Assembly (NCBI RefSeq): GCF_000931465.1
Contig: NZ_CP010892.1
Span: forward strand, 3,309,388 to 3,373,387
DNA: 64,000 nt
Direction: 5' to 3'
Origin: Pseudomonas sp. MRSN 12121
GTDB taxonomy: Bacteria > Pseudomonadota > Gammaproteobacteria > Pseudomonadales > Pseudomonadaceae
Shown: positions 46,979 through 55,300 of the stretch, piece by piece
Position numbering within the stretch: the stretch's first letter is position 1
Layout of the letters: every line of letters begins with the position of its first letter
Notes under the pieces: model-generated
What the model saw: only the letters and a program-made list of their open reading frames with translations
Told to the model about the DNA's origin: nothing
The model's database searches: none
Translations under genes and position numbers: made by a program

Positions 46979-47041
46979 CACAGGGTATGAGCAATTGATC
47001 GCCTCCGCTATTCGCATTGGCCGCGGCCCGGTCCGGCCGGC

Positions 47042-47680
47042 ATGAGCAACCGCCGCAGCCCGCAGGTTTCCTCGCGCAAGGCCCCGCAACAGGCACGTTC
47101 GACCGAGCTGGTCGCGGCAATCCTGGAGGCCGCTACTCAGGTTTTGGCGAGGGAGGGCGCGCAGCGTTTCACCACCGCGCGGGTCGCCGAGAAGGCGGGC
47201 GTCAGCATCGGCTCGCTGTACCAGTATTTCCCGAACAAGGCGGCGATCCTGTTCCGGCTGCAAAGCGATGAGTGGCAACAGACCACCGAGATGCTGCGCA
47301 GCATTCTCGAGGATGCGCGCAGGGCGCCTCTGGAACGCCTGCGGGTGCTGGTCCGGGTGTTTATCCAGTCCGAGTGCGCGGAAGCCGGCATGCGCGTGGC
47401 GCTCAACGATGCGGCGCCGCTGTACCGCGATGCCCCCGAAGCGCAGGCGGTGAAGGCCCAGGGCGAGCGGATTTTCCAAGGATTCATGGCGCAGGCGCTG
47501 CCCGAGGCGCCCGAGGCGAGCCGCGTTTTGGCCAGTGAACTGATCACCGCCACGCTCGGCAGCGTGGGCAAGGAGTTTTCCGAAAGCCCGCGCAGCGCGG
47601 CCGAGATCGAGCGCTACGCCGATGCGATGGCGGACATGTTCTGTGCCTACCTCACGCACTTGGCGCAACGCCGCGACTGA
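47042..47680 (+). CDS. TetR/AcrR-family transcriptional regulator
   Basis: 212 residues. The DNA-binding domain (about 20-70) includes QRFTTARVAEKAGVSIGSLY and QYFPNKAAILFRLQSDEWQQ; the C-terminal part is the ligand domain. It is divergent from the O-methyltransferase gene and probably represses it and itself through the palindrome at 46957. The ligand is unknown. It converges on the XdhC gene, whose stop lies 28 bases away. Confidence 0.93.
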   Translation: MSNRRSPQVSSRKAPQQARSTELVAAILEAATQVLAREGAQRFTTARVAEKAGVSIGSLYQYFPNKAAILFRLQSDEWQQTTEMLRSILEDARRAPLERLRVLVRVFIQSECAEAGMRVALNDAAPLYRDAPEAQAVKAQGERIFQGFMAQALPEAPEASRVLASELITATLGSVGKEFSESPRSAAEIERYADAMADMFCAYLTHLAQRRD

Positions 47681-47708
47681 GCGTGGATTGCCCCACGGCC
47701 CGGGCGGA

Positions 47709-48731
47709 TCAGGCCACGGACGCGGCTTGCTCGCGGGTCTGTTTGGCCGTGGCAATGTCGGCGGCGCGGGGCAGGGCGACACTGTTCTTGGCGGCGAGGA
47801 TCTCGGCCATGACGCTCACGGCGATCTCGGCGGGGGTCTTGCTGCCAATGTAGATGCCGATCGGGCCGTGCAGGCGTTGCAGCGAGGCCTCGGTCTCGCC
47901 GAAGTGCTCGATCAGGCGTTCGCGGCGCAGCTGGCTGTTGCGCCGAGAGCCGATCGCGCCGATGTAGAAGGCCGGGCTGTGCAGCGCTTCGAGCAGGGCC
48001 AGGTCGTCGAGCTTGGGGTCATGGCTGACGGCGACGATGCAACTGCGCAGGTCCGGGGCGAAGTCGCGGACGATGTCGTCCGGCATGCCCACCAGTTGCT
48101 CCACGCCCGGCACGTTCCAGCCGCCGATGTATTCGGGGCGCGGGTCGCAGACTGCCACCCGGAAGCCGTTGAACAGCGCCATGGTCGCCAGGTATTCGGC
48201 CAGCGCGCCGGCGCCGATCAGCAGCAGGCGGTAGCCGGGCCCCAGGGTATTGACCATCTGCTGGCCATCGAAGAAGAACTGCTCCGGCGCGGCGCTGGTG
48301 GCCAGGGCGACCTCGCCGCTGCCCAGGTCGAGGCGGCGGCGCACCAGTTGCCCGGCATTGAGCTGGGCCAGCAATTGCTCCAGGGCCTCCTTCGCCGGCG
48401 TGAATTCGAGAATCAGCTCCAGGGTGCCGCCGCAGGGCAGGCCGAAGCGATGGGCTTCGTCGGCGCTGACGCCGTAGCGCACCACTTGCGGCGGGCCGTC
48501 CGGCAGGCTGTGGCCTTCGTAGGCGCTGGTGTAGCGGTGGATCAGGTCGTCCTCGATGCAGCCGCCCGACACGCTGCCCACCACCCGACCATCGCCGCGC
48601 AAGGCCATCATCGAGCCCACGGGGCGGGGCGATGAGCCCCAGGTGCGGGCCACGGTGGCGAGCATCACCCGCTGGCCGGCCTGGAGCCAGTCGCGGGCGG
48701 TACTCAGGACCAGTAGATCGATGCTTTCCAT
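47709..48731 (-). CDS. XdhC-family molybdenum cofactor maturation factor
   Basis: 340 residues. The N-terminal XdhC_CoxI domain has LATVARTWGSSPRPVGSMMA and SVSGGCIEDDLIHRY, and a C-terminal Rossmann-like domain has LLLIGAGALAEYLATMALFN and SHDPKLDDLALLEALHSPAF, followed by IGAIGSRRNSQLRRERL. XdhC proteins bind Moco, help its sulfuration and insert it into xanthine-oxidase-type enzymes. It is the last gene of the cluster that encodes such an enzyme (50169-52882) and lies 68 bases after the cytochrome gene, so it most likely matures that enzyme. Confidence 0.92.
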   Translation of the reverse strand: MESIDLLVLSTARDWLQAGQRVMLATVARTWGSSPRPVGSMMALRGDGRVVGSVSGGCIEDDLIHRYTSAYEGHSLPDGPPQVVRYGVSADEAHRFGLPCGGTLELILEFTPAKEALEQLLAQLNAGQLVRRRLDLGSGEVALATSAAPEQFFFDGQQMVNTLGPGYRLLLIGAGALAEYLATMALFNGFRVAVCDPRPEYIGGWNVPGVEQLVGMPDDIVRDFAPDLRSCIVAVSHDPKLDDLALLEALHSPAFYIGAIGSRRNSQLRRERLIEHFGETEASLQRLHGPIGIYIGSKTPAEIAVSVMAEILAAKNSVALPRAADIATAKQTREQAASVA

Positions 48732-48799
48732 GGGAACCTCTGTTGTTCATGGAAGGGGCGGCCGATCCGGGAACCCCCGGAGCGGCCGCCGCCTTCTTT

Positions 48800-50152
48800 T
48801 CAGCGCATGTGCAGGACGATCGGGCTGCTGCTGGCGGGGTCGGTATGCCCGCGCAGCTTGCCGACCGCCTGCGGGTCGACCGCGCCGCCCTGATTACCCC
48901 AGGTGCCGCGCACGAAGGTCAGGACCTCGGCGATTTCCCGGTCCGACAGCTGCTCGCGAAAGGCCGGCATGCGGTAGGCATCCGGCACCCCGGCGGCGAC
49001 CACGCGTTGCGAGCCGTTGAGGGTGATGTTGATCGCCGAGGCGTTTTCCCTGGCCAGTGCCGAGGTGGCGCCCGCCAGGGGCGGCATCCACTCGGCCTGG
49101 CCCTGGCCGTCCAGGCCATGGCAGGACGCGCAGCGGGTCACGTAGGTGTGGGCGCCGGGGCTGTCCAGCCGGGTCGCGGCGGACACGGCCTGGTACTGCC
49201 AGGGCGTGCCGTCGCGCTGCGGATCGCCGGGCAGCGACTTGAGGTAGCGGGCGATGGCGTTGAGGTCCTCGTCGGCCATGAACTGGGTGGAGTTGTTGAA
49301 CGCCTCGGTCATCGAGCCGTACACCACCGCGTGCTTGTTGCGCCCGGTCTTGAGGAACTGCACGATCTCCGGTTCGCTCCAGCGCCCCAGCCCGGTGTTC
49401 GGGTCCTGGCGCAGGCTCGGTGCGTACCAGCCGTCGAGCAGGGCCCCGGCGAGGAACGGCGCGCCGGATTCGTCCAGGGCCTTCTCGTTGAACGCCAGGC
49501 CGCGCGGGGTGTGGCAGCTGCCGCAGTGGCCCGGCCCCTGGACGATATAGGCGCCGCGGTTCCACAGCGCATCTTCGCCGGGCTTGGCCGCGTAGGGCGT
49601 GGTCGGCGCGAACAGGCCGTTCCACAGCGCGATTGGCCAGCGCAGGTTGAGCGGCCAGGGAATGTCGCTGGGGATATTCGGCTCGCTGGCCGGTTGCACG
49701 CCTTTCATGAAGAACGCGTACAACGCGCGCATGTCGTCGTCGCTGAGCTTGACGTAGGACGGGTAGGGCATGGCCGGATAGAGCCGGCGCCCGCCGGGCG
49801 CCACGCCATGGCGCACCGCACGGTCGAAGTCGGCCAGGCTGTAGGCGCCGATACCGTGGGTCGGGTCCGGGGTGATGTTGGTGGCATGGATGGCGCCCAG
49901 CGGCGTGGCCATTTCCAGGCCGCCGGCGAACGGCGTCTTGCCCGGCAGGCTGTGGCAGGCCACGCAGTCGCTGACCCGGGCGACATACTCGCCGCGGCTC
50001 ACCAGTGCGGGGTCGAAACCGGCCTGCGCGGCCGGCTCCTGCTCGAAGGGCGAGGCAGGCTCGCGGGTGACATACCAGGCCAGCAGGCCTGCCGCGACGA
50101 GGCACGGCAAGGCCAGCCAGCCTGCGGTTCTGGCGAATCGGCTGTTATTCAT
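48800..50152 (-). CDS. membrane-anchored tri-haem cytochrome c (dehydrogenase electron-transfer subunit)
   Basis: 450 residues. A signal/anchor helix (TAGWLALPCLVAAGLLAWYV) leads to three c-type haem sites: CVACH (about 63), CGSCH (about 210) and CASCH (about 340). Each is followed by class I cytochrome domains with typical Met-ligand loops, for example MPYPSYVKLSDDDMRALYAF. This is the three-haem layout of alcohol/aldehyde dehydrogenase cytochrome subunits that feed electrons from a periplasmic dehydrogenase to the respiratory chain. It starts 16 bases after the stop of the Moco subunit gene. Confidence 0.94.
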   Translation of the reverse strand: MNNSRFARTAGWLALPCLVAAGLLAWYVTREPASPFEQEPAAQAGFDPALVSRGEYVARVSDCVACHSLPGKTPFAGGLEMATPLGAIHATNITPDPTHGIGAYSLADFDRAVRHGVAPGGRRLYPAMPYPSYVKLSDDDMRALYAFFMKGVQPASEPNIPSDIPWPLNLRWPIALWNGLFAPTTPYAAKPGEDALWNRGAYIVQGPGHCGSCHTPRGLAFNEKALDESGAPFLAGALLDGWYAPSLRQDPNTGLGRWSEPEIVQFLKTGRNKHAVVYGSMTEAFNNSTQFMADEDLNAIARYLKSLPGDPQRDGTPWQYQAVSAATRLDSPGAHTYVTRCASCHGLDGQGQAEWMPPLAGATSALARENASAINITLNGSQRVVAAGVPDAYRMPAFREQLSDREIAEVLTFVRGTWGNQGGAVDPQAVGKLRGHTDPASSSPIVLHMR

Positions 50153-50168
50153 GGGCAGTCCTTGTCGG

Positions 50169-52418
50169 TCAGCTGAAGGTGTATCGGCTCAATGGCAGGC
50201 TGCGGATGCGCTGGCCGGTCAGCCGCGCCACCGCATTGGCCACCGCCGGGGCGACCGCGGGCAACGGCGGTTCGCCGATGCCGCCCATTTTTTCGCCGCT
50301 CTCCACCACCCGTACATGCACCCGCGCCATGCGTGCCGGCGGCAGGATCGGGTACAGGTCGTAGTTGCGCGCCCGTGGCTTGCCGTCCACGTAGACCGCT
50401 TCCTCAAGCAGCGTCTGCGACAACCCCAGGGCCACGGCGCCATTGACCTGGGCCTCGACGATCGCCGGGTTGACGATGCTGCCCGGGTCGATCGCCTGCC
50501 AGATGTCGTGGACCCTGACCTGGCCGTTTTCGATCGACACCTCGGCGATCGCCGCCGTGTGCGAGCCGAACGGCGAGGCCATGGCCACGCCGCGGGCGCG
50601 CCGGGTGCCGTCCTCGGCAGTGAACGGGCCGCGCTTCCAGCCGCCGGACAAGTCGCCGGCCGCTTGCAGCAAGGTGGTCAGGCGCGCGTTGTCGCGCAGC
50701 AGGTGCAGGCGCAGCTCATAGGGGTCATGGCCGCCCTTGTCCGCCAGTTCGTCGAGGAAGGCTTCATAGAAGAAGTCATTCAGCGAATTGCCCACCGAAC
50801 GCCAGTAACCCAGCATGGCCGGGCCCTTGACGTAGATCTGCGCGATGCGTTTGTTGGCAATCGCGTAGGACTTGCCCGACAGTCCTTCAAGAGCGGTGGG
50901 GTCGATTTGCTCCCCCTGTTTGCCCATGAGAGCTTCGGTGGGACCTTCGGTGGCGCTTACCGCCTCGATGGCCACCGGCAGGCCCTCGGCGTCCAGTCCG
51001 GCGCGGAACTTGACCACCGCGACCGGGCGCAGCACGTCGCGCAGGAACTCTTCCTCACGGCTCCAGATCAGCTTGACCGGACGCCCGACCGCCTTGGCCA
51101 GGGCGATGGCCTGCGGGTAGGGGCTGGCCGAGTCATAGAGGAAGTGCCGGCCGAAAAAGCCGCCCAGCAGCGGCGAGTGCAGGGTGATGCGGGCAGGGTC
51201 GAGCCCGGTGCGCTTGGCGATATCGGCGAGGAACATGTCCGGCGCCTGGTTCGGCAGCCAGACCTCGAGCGAACCGTCGGGGTTGAAGCGCGCCAGGGCC
51301 GAAGGCGGCTCCAGCTGGGCATGGTTGAGGTACTGGTTGTGGTAGCTGGCCTCGACCCGGGTCTTGGCGCCGGCCAGGGCGGCCGCCACATCGCCCTGGT
51401 TCTCGTCGTCGCGGGCCGGGCCTTGCTGGGCGGCGAGAAATTCGCGGAAGCCGTCGCTGGAGAAATCGGCCGGCATTGTGCGCACCGGCGCATCGGCGGC
51501 CGGCTCCAGCCAGTCGACTTGCAGGGCTTCCACCGCACGCTTGGCGTGCCACCAGCGCTCGGCGACCACCGCTACCGCGCCGGGCAACTGATGGACCGAA
51601 TCCACGCCTTTCATGGCCTTGACCTGCGCTTCGTTGCGCAGGCTGCCTACGGTCATGCCCAGGCGGGGAGCGTGCTGCACGGCGGCGTGGAGCATGCCGT
51701 CGACCTTGAGATCGATGCTGTACTGCGCCTTGCCGGTGGATTTTTCGTAGGCGTCGATGCGCCGCACCGGCTTGCCGATCCAGCGGAACTGGCTCGGGTC
51801 GCGCAGGGTGACGCTGGCCGGATCGGGGACCGGCATGTCCAGGGCGCGTGTGGCCAGTTCGCCGTAGCCCAGGGAGCGCCCGGAAGCCGCATGGACCACC
51901 CGGCCCGGTTCGGTGGACAGCTGCGCGATCGGCACGCCGAGCTGCTCGGCGCCGGCCTGCAACAGCATGGCCCGGGCCAGGGCACCGAGGCGGCGCATGA
52001 CCGGGTAGCTCATGCGCACCGACATGCTGCCGCCGGTGATGCGCATGCCGTTTTCCATCACCACGTAGGCCTCGCCAGGCGGCGCGCTCTCGACCACGAA
52101 GGTGGCCGGGTCGGCGTCCAGCTCCTCGCCGACGATCTGCGCCATGGCGGTGTGGGTGCCCTGGCCGCCTTCCATGAAGGGGCTGAGCAGGCGCACGCTG
52201 CCGTCCGGGCGGATCTCGAGGAACGCCGGGACCTGGGTCCCGCGTTCCGTGGTGGTCGCCGTGGCGGCCTGGACCCTGGCCGAACCCAGCGGCAGGCCGA
52301 ACCCAAGCACCAGCGCACCTACCGCGGTGCTGGCCAGAAAACGCCGGCGGGACAGGTTGACCGGCTCGTCCAGCGCCAGGCCCAGGAGTGCTTCAGCGGA
52401 GTCGATGGGCTTGTTCAT
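50169..52418 (-). CDS. xanthine dehydrogenase family molybdopterin-binding subunit (periplasmic aldehyde/N-heterocycle oxidoreductase type)
   Basis: 749 residues with a Tat signal (LSRRRFLASTAVGALVLGFG, residues 22 on), so it is exported folded. The rest resembles the isoquinoline 1-oxidoreductase beta / aldehyde dehydrogenase large subunits: FLEIRPDGSVRLLSPFMEGG then QGTHTAMAQIVGEELDADPA is the Moco-binding start, GGFFGRHFLYDSASPYPQAI lies mid-protein, and EKMGGIGEPPLPAVAPAVAN carries the C-terminal Gly-Glu with the catalytic Glu. The ATG at 52418 shares a base with the 2Fe-2S subunit stop (TGATG); the longer frame upstream is not part of the gene. The substrate is not readable from sequence. 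Confidence 0.93.
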   Translation of the reverse strand: MNKPIDSAEALLGLALDEPVNLSRRRFLASTAVGALVLGFGLPLGSARVQAATATTTERGTQVPAFLEIRPDGSVRLLSPFMEGGQGTHTAMAQIVGEELDADPATFVVESAPPGEAYVVMENGMRITGGSMSVRMSYPVMRRLGALARAMLLQAGAEQLGVPIAQLSTEPGRVVHAASGRSLGYGELATRALDMPVPDPASVTLRDPSQFRWIGKPVRRIDAYEKSTGKAQYSIDLKVDGMLHAAVQHAPRLGMTVGSLRNEAQVKAMKGVDSVHQLPGAVAVVAERWWHAKRAVEALQVDWLEPAADAPVRTMPADFSSDGFREFLAAQQGPARDDENQGDVAAALAGAKTRVEASYHNQYLNHAQLEPPSALARFNPDGSLEVWLPNQAPDMFLADIAKRTGLDPARITLHSPLLGGFFGRHFLYDSASPYPQAIALAKAVGRPVKLIWSREEEFLRDVLRPVAVVKFRAGLDAEGLPVAIEAVSATEGPTEALMGKQGEQIDPTALEGLSGKSYAIANKRIAQIYVKGPAMLGYWRSVGNSLNDFFYEAFLDELADKGGHDPYELRLHLLRDNARLTTLLQAAGDLSGGWKRGPFTAEDGTRRARGVAMASPFGSHTAAIAEVSIENGQVRVHDIWQAIDPGSIVNPAIVEAQVNGAVALGLSQTLLEEAVYVDGKPRARNYDLYPILPPARMARVHVRVVESGEKMGGIGEPPLPAVAPAVANAVARLTGQRIRSLPLSRYTFS

Positions 52419-52882
52419 CAGGCGCTTTCCTTGTTGGCGGGCTGTGCGAGGTCGTGCACGGCGGCATGGATGGCGTTGTAGGTGCCGCAACGGCACAGGT
52501 TGACCATCGCCGCGTCGATCTGCGCGTCGCTGGGCTTGGGGTTGTGCTTGAGCAGCGCGGTGGCCGCCATCACCTGCCCGGACTGGCAGTAGCCGCATTG
52601 CGCCACCTGGTGCTCGACCCAGGCGGCCACCACGCGCTTGCCGACGTCGTCCGCTTCGATCGCCTCGATGGTGGTGACTTCGCGTCCGACCACCCCGGAG
52701 ACCGGGGTGACGCAGGAGCGCACCACATTGCCGTCCACCAGCACGGAACACGCGCCGCACTGGGCCAGGCCGCAGCCGTACTTGGTGCCGGTCAGTCCCA
52801 GGTCATCGCGGATCACCCACAACAAGGGCGTGTCGGCGTCGGCATCGACCTGATAGGCCTTCTGGTTGATTCGTAGTTCCAT
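52418..52882 (-). CDS. 2Fe-2S iron-sulfur subunit of the molybdenum hydroxylase
   Basis: 154 residues with the plant-ferredoxin domain (LRINQKAYQVDADADTPLLW, cluster Cys in GCGLAQCGACSVLVDGNVVR) and the helical second-cluster domain (QCGYCQSGQVMAATALLK and NLCRCGTYNAIHAAVHDLA). It relays electrons from Moco to the cytochrome subunit. It has no signal peptide of its own, so it is likely carried out with the Tat-exported large subunit. First gene of the four-gene cluster. Confidence 0.95.
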   Translation of the reverse strand: MELRINQKAYQVDADADTPLLWVIRDDLGLTGTKYGCGLAQCGACSVLVDGNVVRSCVTPVSGVVGREVTTIEAIEADDVGKRVVAAWVEHQVAQCGYCQSGQVMAATALLKHNPKPSDAQIDAAMVNLCRCGTYNAIHAAVHDLAQPANKESA

Positions 52883-53480
52883 GGCTCACCTGCTGATCAT
52901 CGGTTGGTGGTTCTTGGTTTTCGAGGAACGCGCGGCGTGGCGCCTTCCGGGTCAATACAGCGTAGTCAGGATCGGGGCCGGCCAATCGCGTTCCGGGCCA
53001 GGGGCTGGTGCGGTCTGCGCAAGGGCTGAAGGGTGGCGTGTACCGCTCGCGGCGCTTGCTGGCGCCGGTGGTTCAGGGGGCGGTCGCCCGGTAGGTCGAC
53101 GATGTGGGCCAGGACCGATGCCTGGCCGGCGCTGGCATGGGTCATGACGGCTGGCTCCTCATCGGCGGACTCTAGCCCAGGGGTAACGGGTTTCCTATCC
53201 GATAGCGGCCAACTCCAGAGGATCAGGCAAGAATTCAAGAGGATTGCGCTAGAGCGGCGCAGGCCCGGTACCGGGGACAGCCTGGCGGCGAGGGAGGGCG
53301 GGGTAGACGGGGCTGGCGATGCAGACCTGTGGCGGTGATGAGGCTAGATGCCCTGGTGGCGAGGGAGGGGGAGCCTGTGTCGGGCGTCGATTCTGCCCGA
53401 GAAACGGGCATGCAGCCCCGGCTGTGGCGATGTCACAGGTGCCGGTGCGCGCTTGCCGCGCACCAGCACCCTGTGGCGAC
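52883..53480. other. gene-poor region upstream of the molybdenum hydroxylase operon
   Basis: 598 bases. Several frames are open over 60-100 codons because of high GC, but none has a ribosome-binding site, a family match or sensible composition. The region should hold the promoter of the operon starting at 52882 and ends with the hairpin at 53438. Confidence 0.5.
53438..53470 (-). terminator. strong hairpin downstream of the small secreted protein gene
   Basis: GGTGCCGGTGCGCG and CGCGCACCAGCACC form a 14-bp stem with one G-T pair and a five-base loop, ten bases after the stop of the gene at 53481. It has no T-run but is the obvious 3'-end structure. Confidence 0.6.
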
Positions 53481-53753
53481 TTACCACTGGCCGCTGGCGA
53501 GGCAGCCGACGATTTCCCAACCGCTATATTCCCACCAGGAATAGCGCTCATCGGAGCAACTTCTGGCCAGGCTGGCCACCTGGATTTCGCTGGCCTTTTT
53601 CTGGGTGCCGAAAGGCGTGTCGGCAGAGGCTGTAACCTGATTGACGGCCTGGGGAGCCTGGAGAGTGGTGGTCGGATGCACGACAGCGTTCGCGGCCGTT
53701 ACGGTGAAGGCGAGCGCGGCGGAGACGGCCAGGGCGGTGATGGACTTGTTCAT
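53481..53753 (-). CDS. small secreted protein of unknown function
   Basis: 90 residues. The signal peptide NKSITALAVSAALAFTVTAA is followed by a probable cleavage after ANA. The mature part has a Thr/Ala-rich linker and a tight C-terminal segment, ARSCSDERYSWWEYSGWEIV then GCLASGQW, in which two Cys could form a disulfide around a Trp/Tyr-rich loop. The ATG has AAGGAATCGAAC in front, a convincing ribosome-binding site. No family was recognised. It is monocistronic, ahead of a hairpin at 53438. Confidence 0.7.
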   Translation of the reverse strand: MNKSITALAVSAALAFTVTAANAVVHPTTTLQAPQAVNQVTASADTPFGTQKKASEIQVASLARSCSDERYSWWEYSGWEIVGCLASGQW

Positions 53754-53948
53754 GTTCGATTCCTTTCAGTTTCCTGACGTGGGGCTTTTAAATCGGCCCG
53801 ACCTGCCTTTATCGGTCACCCGAACAGATCAGGCATTCGCGTAGGGGGACGCCCTGAAAAGCCTACTCGCGCGCGGTCTTCCACACAGTCGCTCAACGGC
53901 ACTATTGACAAATCGATAAAAGCCTGGAATTTACCGCCGGGTGCCGGA

Positions 53949-54404
53949 TCAGCCCTTGGATAGCAAGAGCTGAGAGGCGGTATCTTTGTCGGCCTTGGAA
54001 AGCTGCAGTTTGTTCAGGTCATTGTTCCTGGACGTCAGCTGATTGCTCAGGACCGATAATTCGACCTGGATCACCTGGGTCTTGGCCTGGCGTTCTTTTT
54101 CACTCAATGACGGGTCATTCTTGACCGCATCGAGCTCCTGCATTTTTTCCTCGATCTTCTCCTGGATCTCGCGAATCGCCTTGAGGAGTTTCTTTACGTT
54201 ATCCGGCAGGTTGCTGGCATCGATATCCGCGTACTTGTCCTGCTCCTTGGCGGCCTTGGCTTTTCCTTCTTCGGACAGCGAGACCCTGACGCTTTCCTGG
54301 GGAGCGGCCTGGGCCTCGTCAACGGAAGGTTCGGTCGAGACGGCCGGCGCGGTTCGAGGCGTGACGACAGAAGACAGGGATAGGGCGGTTGGGTTGATCG
54401 ACAT
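53949..54404 (-). CDS. small coiled-coil protein of unknown function
   Basis: 151 residues, no signal peptide. A flexible N-terminal part (MSINPTALSLSSVVTPRTAP and a run of Ala/Glu/Ser) is followed by SVRVSLSEEGKAKAAKEQDK and a charged helical region (about 80-140, LKAIREIQEKIEEKMQELDA and QVELSVLSNQLTSRNNDLNK) with heptad character. The ATG at 54404 has AAGGAG seven bases ahead, much better than the in-frame ATG at 54440. The function is unknown; the disordered start and coiled coil resemble small secretion-substrate or surface-associated proteins, but that is only a resemblance. Confidence 0.7.
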   Translation of the reverse strand: MSINPTALSLSSVVTPRTAPAVSTEPSVDEAQAAPQESVRVSLSEEGKAKAAKEQDKYADIDASNLPDNVKKLLKAIREIQEKIEEKMQELDAVKNDPSLSEKERQAKTQVIQVELSVLSNQLTSRNNDLNKLQLSKADKDTASQLLLSKG

Positions 54405-54549
54405 GGGCTTCTCCTTGATATCGCCAAGGGTATCGGCCATTGGCCGGCGGGCTTGAGCGTTGCCCCGGCACCCGGTGCTCAGCGTCGGCCCTGGCGATTA
54501 TTCATGCTGCATCCCAATCACCCACCGGTTGCCAGCATCAGCGACGCGT

Positions 54550-55158
54550 TCACTCATTTCTGAGGGCTGGCGCCTCCAGCGCGCGCGAAGGCTCGCTGGA
54601 GGCACGGGGGCGCAGCGCCCCATGCAAGAACATCTGTTCCACGGTGCCTGCCGAATTGGCATTGGCGGCCCGCCCGCGCTGTTCGGCGTCGACTATCCCG
54701 TAGACCAGGGTGATGAACAGCTCGGTGAAAATCGCCGCGGTAATGTCGATGCGAAACACGCCCTGTTGCTGGCCGCGCAGGAAAAACGCGTCCAGCGTCT
54801 CGATATAAGACTGCCAACGCACGTCACAGCGCTCGAAGTCGAGGAAGTCGGGTCGATACTGCACCAGCAGGAAGGCCAGCAGCTCGCGATGGGCGAGGTG
54901 TTCCCTGATCAACCGCCGCAACGCCTCCAGCGGCTCTGCGCTTTGTAGTCCGGCGTTGCTGATGACGCGGCTGAGCACGTCCTTGGCATACGCCTCCAGG
55001 CGTTGTTCCAGGTTTTCCCGCGTGCCGCAGTAGCGGTGCAATGTCGCCTTGCTTACCCCTGCCAGTTGCGCCAGCTCCTTCATGGTGGCGCGCGGCCGCT
55101 GGACGACGGCCATGGTCAGCGTCTTGAGCAGGAGTTCGTCATGGGAAATCGGGTTCAT
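54550..55158 (-). CDS. TetR-family regulator, divergent from the RND efflux operon
   Basis: 202 residues. DNA-binding domain (about 10-55): LTMAVVQRPRATMKELAQLA and GVSKATLHRYCGTRENLEQR. The ligand domain includes REHLAHRELLAFLLVQYRPD and RGQQQGVFRIDITAAIFTEL. The ATG at 55158 has GAGG six bases in front; an upstream frame to 55236 is unlikely. It lies 142 bases from the divergent efflux adaptor gene with a perfect 20-bp palindrome between them and should repress the operon. It is strikingly similar to the regulator at 61177 on the other side of the same operon. Confidence 0.93.
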   Translation of the reverse strand: MNPISHDELLLKTLTMAVVQRPRATMKELAQLAGVSKATLHRYCGTRENLEQRLEAYAKDVLSRVISNAGLQSAEPLEALRRLIREHLAHRELLAFLLVQYRPDFLDFERCDVRWQSYIETLDAFFLRGQQQGVFRIDITAAIFTELFITLVYGIVDAEQRGRAANANSAGTVEQMFLHGALRPRASSEPSRALEAPALRNE

Positions 55159-55227
55159 CGCAAGCCTCGGGCGGATGTTATTGCGGGCCACTGTCCAGGT
55201 TTCTGAAATATTACAAATAGAACTCAA

Positions 55228-55247
55228 ATGAGTCATTGTTGACTCAT
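55228..55247. promoter_or_regulatory. TetR operator candidate of the RND efflux operon
   Basis: ATGAGTCA-TTGT-TGACTCAT is a perfect palindrome of 8-bp arms, 54 bases upstream of the efflux adaptor gene and 70 bases from the divergent TetR start. It is the best candidate binding site for one or both flanking TetR proteins. Confidence 0.75.
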
Positions 55248-55300
55248 AGTGTTTTAAAAAGTAGCATTCGAGCCGTTTTCAATCAAGCCTCGGGTGATTT

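Noticed and set aside
53249..53551. Frame of about 100 residues in the gap after the molybdenum hydroxylase operon
   Set aside because: Pro/Ala-rich, without ribosome-binding site, and overlapping the convincing small secreted protein gene in another frame.
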